Below are positions 4,528 to 7,718 of a stretch of DNA of 7,718 bases, one piece after another (position 1 is the stretch's first letter; each line of letters begins with the position of its first letter). The position numbers were made by a program, and so were the translations under genes. The notes under the pieces were generated by a model. It did no database searches and was not told where the DNA came from. It saw only the letters and a list, made by a program, of their open reading frames with translations. Origin of the DNA: Chloroflexota bacterium (lineage in GTDB: Bacteria; Chloroflexota; Limnocylindria; QHBO01); the NCBI GenBank assembly GCA_005880165.1, contig VBJP01000184.1, forward strand, positions 1-7,718, given 5' to 3'.

Positions 4528-7500
4528 GTGCTGTTCGCGGACCTCGTGGGATCGACCGCGATGGCTGACGAGCAGGATCCCGAGCGCACAAGGCTCGTCC
4601 TCAACCGTTTCTACGAGGCCATGACCGAGGAGGTCGAACGGAGCGGCGGAACGGTCGAGAAGTTCGCCGGAGACGCGGTGATGGCCGCGTTCGGCGCGCC
4701 GGCTGCTCTCGAAGACCACGCCGAGCGGGCCTTGCACACGGGCCTCGCCATGCACCGTCGCATGAGCGACCTGTTCGGCGGACGGCTGACCCTGCGAATC
4801 GGCGTGAATACCGGCGAGGTGATCGTGGGTAGGCCCAGGGAGGGCAGCTCGTTCGTCACGGGCGACGCGGTCAACGTCGCGGCCCGTCTTGAACAGGCCG
4901 CCGGGCCCGGGGAGATCCTGGCGGGAGAGCGCACGGTAACCGCCGCGGAGGGCGCCTTCGAGTTTGGCGAACCGACGATAGTCGAAGCGAAGGGCAAACC
5001 CGGCGGGGTCACCTCACGGCATGTGCTGCGCGCGCTCTCGCTGATGCGGCCGCGCGGCGTGCGCGGGCTGGCGTCGGTTTTCGTCGGTCGGGAGGCGGAG
5101 TTCGAGGAGCTTCAAGGGCGATACGCGAGCGTGGTGACCGATGGGCAGCCGCAGCTGGTATCGATTCTCGGCGACGCCGGAGTGGGTAAGAGCCGATTGA
5201 CTCGCGAGGTGTGGGACTGGCTCGGCATCCAGTCACCGGCTCCAACCTGTCGCATCGGTCGCACGCTCTCGTACGGCAAGGGCACGACCTACTGGCCGAT
5301 GGGCGAGGTGCTCAAGGAACACTTTGGGATCGCAGAAGGGGAAGGATCGGATGCCATAGTCCGCAAGCTTGCGAATCACCCTTACCTTGGGCTGACCCTC
5401 GGCATCGTGGCCGCGGAGGACCTGCATCCGCTCGTCGCGCGGGAGCGCCTGCACGACGCGTGGGTGGCGTTCATGGATGAGCTGGTTCGCGATCGTCCGG
5501 CGGTGGTGCTCATCGAGGACGTGCACTGGGCCGAGGATCAACTGTGCGATTTGATCGATACGTTGGTCGCAAACGTTGCGGGCCCGCTGCTGGTGCTTGC
5601 CACTGCGCGTCCGGAGATCCTCGATCGGCGACCTGCCTGGGGTGGTGCACGGGGTCGAACGTCGGCGATGCACCTGGAGGCTTTGGCGCCAGCCGATACC
5701 GGACGTCTTCTTGGCCAGCTCCTGGGTGCCGAGATCCCCGATCAGATTCGCAACCTGGTCGTGGAGCGCGCGGAAGGCAACCCCTTCTTCGTCGAGGAGC
5801 TGATCGCGACCTTCATCGACCGTCGGGTCCTCCAACGGCAGAACGGCACGTGGCTGTTCGGGCAGCTCCCGGCGGGCTTCACGGTCCCCGACTCGGTCCA
5901 GGCCGTGCTCTCGGCACGCATCGACCTCCTGCCCGACCCGGATAAGGCGGGCCTCCAGGCGGCGGCTGTGATCGGCCGCACCTTCTGGACCGGACCCATG
6001 TACGAGCTGGTCGGCTCGGAACGGCCCAACATCGGTCTGCTCGAGGAGCGCGAGTTTGTGCGCCGCCGGCCGGCCTCTTCGCTGCCGGGCGAACGCGAGT
6101 ACGTGATCAAGCATGCGCTGACCCGCGAGGTGGCCTATGCGACCCTTCCCAAGGTTCGCCGAGCCCAGCTGCATGCGGCCTTCGCTGCCTGGCTTGAGCG
6201 GCGGACCGATGGGCGCGACGAGCTAGCTCCACTGCTGGCACACCACTACGCCCTGGCTGTGCGCCCGGAGGACCTCGACGTCGCCTGGACCGGCCAGGAC
6301 GACGAGGTCAAGCGACTGCGCGCCAGCGCCGTCATCTGGTCGAGGAGAGCCGCCGCGTTCGCCGTGGGCCGCTACGAGATCGATGACGGAATCGCCCTCC
6401 TGCGGCGGGCGGCGGACCTGGAGCCGGATCCTTCCAGGCAGGGTGAGCTCTGGTATGAGATTGGTCACGCGAACGCCCTGAAGTACGACGGCGAGGCCTT
6501 CGTGGCGGCCATGGAACGCGCTCTCCAGCTGGGGGCACCAAAGGGAGAGGTCTACGCAGAGCTTGCGCACCAGACCGTCCATCGGGCTGGCATGTGGCAG
6601 CGCCGGTTGGACGACAGCCTCATCGAAGGCTGGATCGAGGCAGCGATGGCGCATACGACCGAGGGGACGCCCGCCCGGGTCCGAGCGCTGGCGGCCAACG
6701 GCATCTGGCACGAGGACATCGAGGCCGCCCGTGCGGCACTGACGCTCGCCGACTCACTCGGGAATTCCGAGCTTCGATCCGACGGCATGGCGGCGTTGCA
6801 GAGCGCGCTCGAGGACCACAGCCGGTACCTCGAGGCTTCCGATGTAGCCGCGGCACGTCTCGACCTTCTGCCCGCCATCGCGGATCCCGACCACGTGGCG
6901 AATGCCTTGTTCATGAACGCGGAGCTCTACGGGAACCTCGGCAGACTGGCGGATGCCCGTGCCATGACGGAGCGACTGGAGGAGACGGTGGCAAGCCTGA
7001 CCCCACACCATCGGGTCCATGGTCTCGCCATCCGCCTCACGCTGGAGAACGCCGTTGGCGACTGGGAAGCGGTGCGCGATCTCACCCATCGGACCACCGA
7101 GGCCGTCGAGGCCAACCTCGCGACGCCGTGTCCGTTCAACGTCGCCCTCCTGCTCACCCTGGCGGCGGGATGGGCGGTTGCGGGCGACCAGGCGGAGTGC
7201 GGCCGCCTGATAGCACGGGCCGAGGGCATTGGCATGGTTGGGTACGGGAGGATGCACGCTCCGCATCGGCTCGTCCTGGGGCTGGCGCGCCATGACCACG
7301 ATGAGATCCGCCGCGTTGTCGAATCGCTGGAGCCGAGCTGGCTAACGCCAACGCCGCTGGGGTTGTTCGGGTGGTTGCTATGGGCCAACCTGTTCGACGC
7401 GTTGGCGGAGCTCGATGACCGAGACCGAATCGAGGCCGAGGCTCCTCAATGGCTGCGACCTGATGCCTACGTAGCACCGTTTGCCGTCCGGGCCCTGGGG

Positions 7501-7629
7501 ATTGCGCGCCGGGATGCGACCCTGCTGGCGGACGCCGTCGCTCGCTTCGAGATGATGGGTCTCGAGCGGCACGCCCAAACGACTCGCGCCAGATTGGAAC
7601 GCCTCAGCATCGAGCGTCCGGCTGATTGA
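4528..7629 (+). CDS. Class III nucleotide cyclase - AAA/STAND ATPase - TPR-like fusion protein
   Basis: Domains run in order through 1033 residues. The cyclase homology domain is at about 1-165: L-F-A-D-L-V-G-S-T (metal Asp5), K-F-A-G-D-A-V-M-A (Lys45, metal Asp49), N-T-G-E at 94-97 and G-D-A-V-N-V-A-A-R-L-E (Asn116, Arg120). An AAA_16-like ATPase follows, with V-G-R-E at 186-189, Walker A G-D-A-G-V-G-K-S at 215-222, Walker B V-V-L-I-E-D-V-H-W at 326-334 and E-G-N-P-F-F-V-E-E-L at 415-424. K-H-A-L-T-R-E-V-A-Y at 528-537 precedes a long helical, TPR-like C-terminus (about 590-1030). It probably makes cAMP or senses a ligand through the ATPase/TPR part; it is cytoplasmic, without membrane spans. 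The GTG start at 4528 falls inside the conserved K-L-A-T-V-L-F-A-D motif and has no Shine-Dalgarno, so the real start is probably the zinc-ribbon frame at 4460, or the gene is damaged. The frame is open only back to the TGA at 4498-4500. Confidence 0.88.
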   Translation: MLFADLVGSTAMADEQDPERTRLVLNRFYEAMTEEVERSGGTVEKFAGDAVMAAFGAPAALEDHAERALHTGLAMHRRMSDLFGGRLTLRIGVNTGEVIVGRPREGSSFVTGDAVNVAARLEQAAGPGEILAGERTVTAAEGAFEFGEPTIVEAKGKPGGVTSRHVLRALSLMRPRGVRGLASVFVGREAEFEELQGRYASVVTDGQPQLVSILGDAGVGKSRLTREVWDWLGIQSPAPTCRIGRTLSYGKGTTYWPMGEVLKEHFGIAEGEGSDAIVRKLANHPYLGLTLGIVAAEDLHPLVARERLHDAWVAFMDELVRDRPAVVLIEDVHWAEDQLCDLIDTLVANVAGPLLVLATARPEILDRRPAWGGARGRTSAMHLEALAPADTGRLLGQLLGAEIPDQIRNLVVERAEGNPFFVEELIATFIDRRVLQRQNGTWLFGQLPAGFTVPDSVQAVLSARIDLLPDPDKAGLQAAAVIGRTFWTGPMYELVGSERPNIGLLEEREFVRRRPASSLPGEREYVIKHALTREVAYATLPKVRRAQLHAAFAAWLERRTDGRDELAPLLAHHYALAVRPEDLDVAWTGQDDEVKRLRASAVIWSRRAAAFAVGRYEIDDGIALLRRAADLEPDPSRQGELWYEIGHANALKYDGEAFVAAMERALQLGAPKGEVYAELAHQTVHRAGMWQRRLDDSLIEGWIEAAMAHTTEGTPARVRALAANGIWHEDIEAARAALTLADSLGNSELRSDGMAALQSALEDHSRYLEASDVAAARLDLLPAIADPDHVANALFMNAELYGNLGRLADARAMTERLEETVASLTPHHRVHGLAIRLTLENAVGDWEAVRDLTHRTTEAVEANLATPCPFNVALLLTLAAGWAVAGDQAECGRLIARAEGIGMVGYGRMHAPHRLVLGLARHDHDEIRRVVESLEPSWLTPTPLGLFGWLLWANLFDALAELDDRDRIEAEAPQWLRPDAYVAPFAVRALGIARRDATLLADAVARFEMMGLERHAQTTRARLERLSIERPAD

Positions 7630-7656
7630 CCGGGTCGCGTCTCTCATGCGGCCTTG

Positions 7657-7695
7657 GTCAGACATCAGCCGCTGCGAGGATTTCGGCTACCTGAC
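7657..7695. repeat. Imperfect two-step hairpin downstream of the cyclase gene
   Basis: GTCAG (7657-7661) pairs with CTGAC (7691-7695), and AGCCG (7667-7671) pairs with CGGCT (7684-7688), with an internal loop and a 12-nt apical loop. It lies 27 bp after the stop codon, where a terminator is expected, but no T-run follows. The rest of 7630-7718 shows no supportable gene; an ATG at 7710 has too few codons to judge. Confidence 0.3.
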
Positions 7696-7718
7696 AGGAT
7701 CGAATTGAAATGATCGTC

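Noticed and set aside
5233..6174. 313-codon minus-strand open frame inside the cyclase gene
   Set aside because: The plus-strand frame there carries clear AAA ATPase motifs. The minus frame has no recognisable motif and the composition of an antisense shadow.
7710..7718. Possible start of a next gene (ATG ATC GTC) with AGGA 10 bases upstream
   Set aside because: Only three codons lie in the window, with nothing to confirm coding.
1..7718. CRISPR array, insertion sequence, prophage or toxin-antitoxin pair
   Set aside because: No regularly spaced repeats, transposase motifs, terminal inverted repeats, att-like duplications at the tRNAs, or paired small toxin/antitoxin frames were seen.

Overview
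The window is high-GC bacterial DNA, roughly two thirds G+C by eye, with GTG starts common. It holds part of the translation/secretion block that in many bacteria runs tRNA - tuf - rpmG - tRNA-Trp - secE - nusG - rplKA. Encoded CCA ends on all three tRNAs, an rpmG/tRNA-Trp/secE/nusG order, a DHA3-type exporter and a very large cyclase-AAA ATPase-TPR protein together suggest an uncultured Chloroflexota or a deep actinobacterial relative. This is an inference from gene content, not a search result.

Minus strand, read from 2873 down to 1. A DUF72/YecE-type gene comes first. Its stop codon lies inside the -35 element of a strong predicted promoter, whose start point falls at a perfect 10-bp hairpin. 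Then follow tRNA-Tyr(GTA), tRNA-Thr(GGT) and a 360-residue multi-pass membrane protein of unknown function. A near-consensus promoter (TTGACA-17-TAGAAT) drives rpmG (GTG start, 54 residues), tRNA-Trp(CCA), secE (GTG start) and the first codons of a downstream gene, by position nusG. The membrane protein occupies the place held by tuf in the classical arrangement.

Plus strand, from 2915 to the right end. A DHA3-family MFS exporter starts only 41 bp from the divergent DUF72 gene, and neither start has a clear Shine-Dalgarno. Next is a 28-codon, lysine-rich small protein with an excellent Shine-Dalgarno, followed in frame after its TAG by 26 more sense codons. The last gene is a 1033-codon protein: class III nucleotide cyclase domain, AAA/STAND ATPase, helical TPR-like C-terminus. 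Its expected N-terminal zinc ribbon is present but in another frame, ends at a TGA, and lacks its second half, so the 5' end of this gene is broken, shortened or mis-sequenced. The last 89 bases hold no gene I can support.

The housekeeping half makes translation and Sec export components. The accessory half is an efflux pump and a putative signalling/regulatory ATPase, with no direct sequence evidence tying them to each other. I found no CRISPR array, insertion sequence, phage gene or defence operon. The points worth follow-up are the broken cyclase N-terminus, the tiny basic protein with its in-frame tail, the membrane protein in the tuf position, and the RNA structures around the tRNAs.
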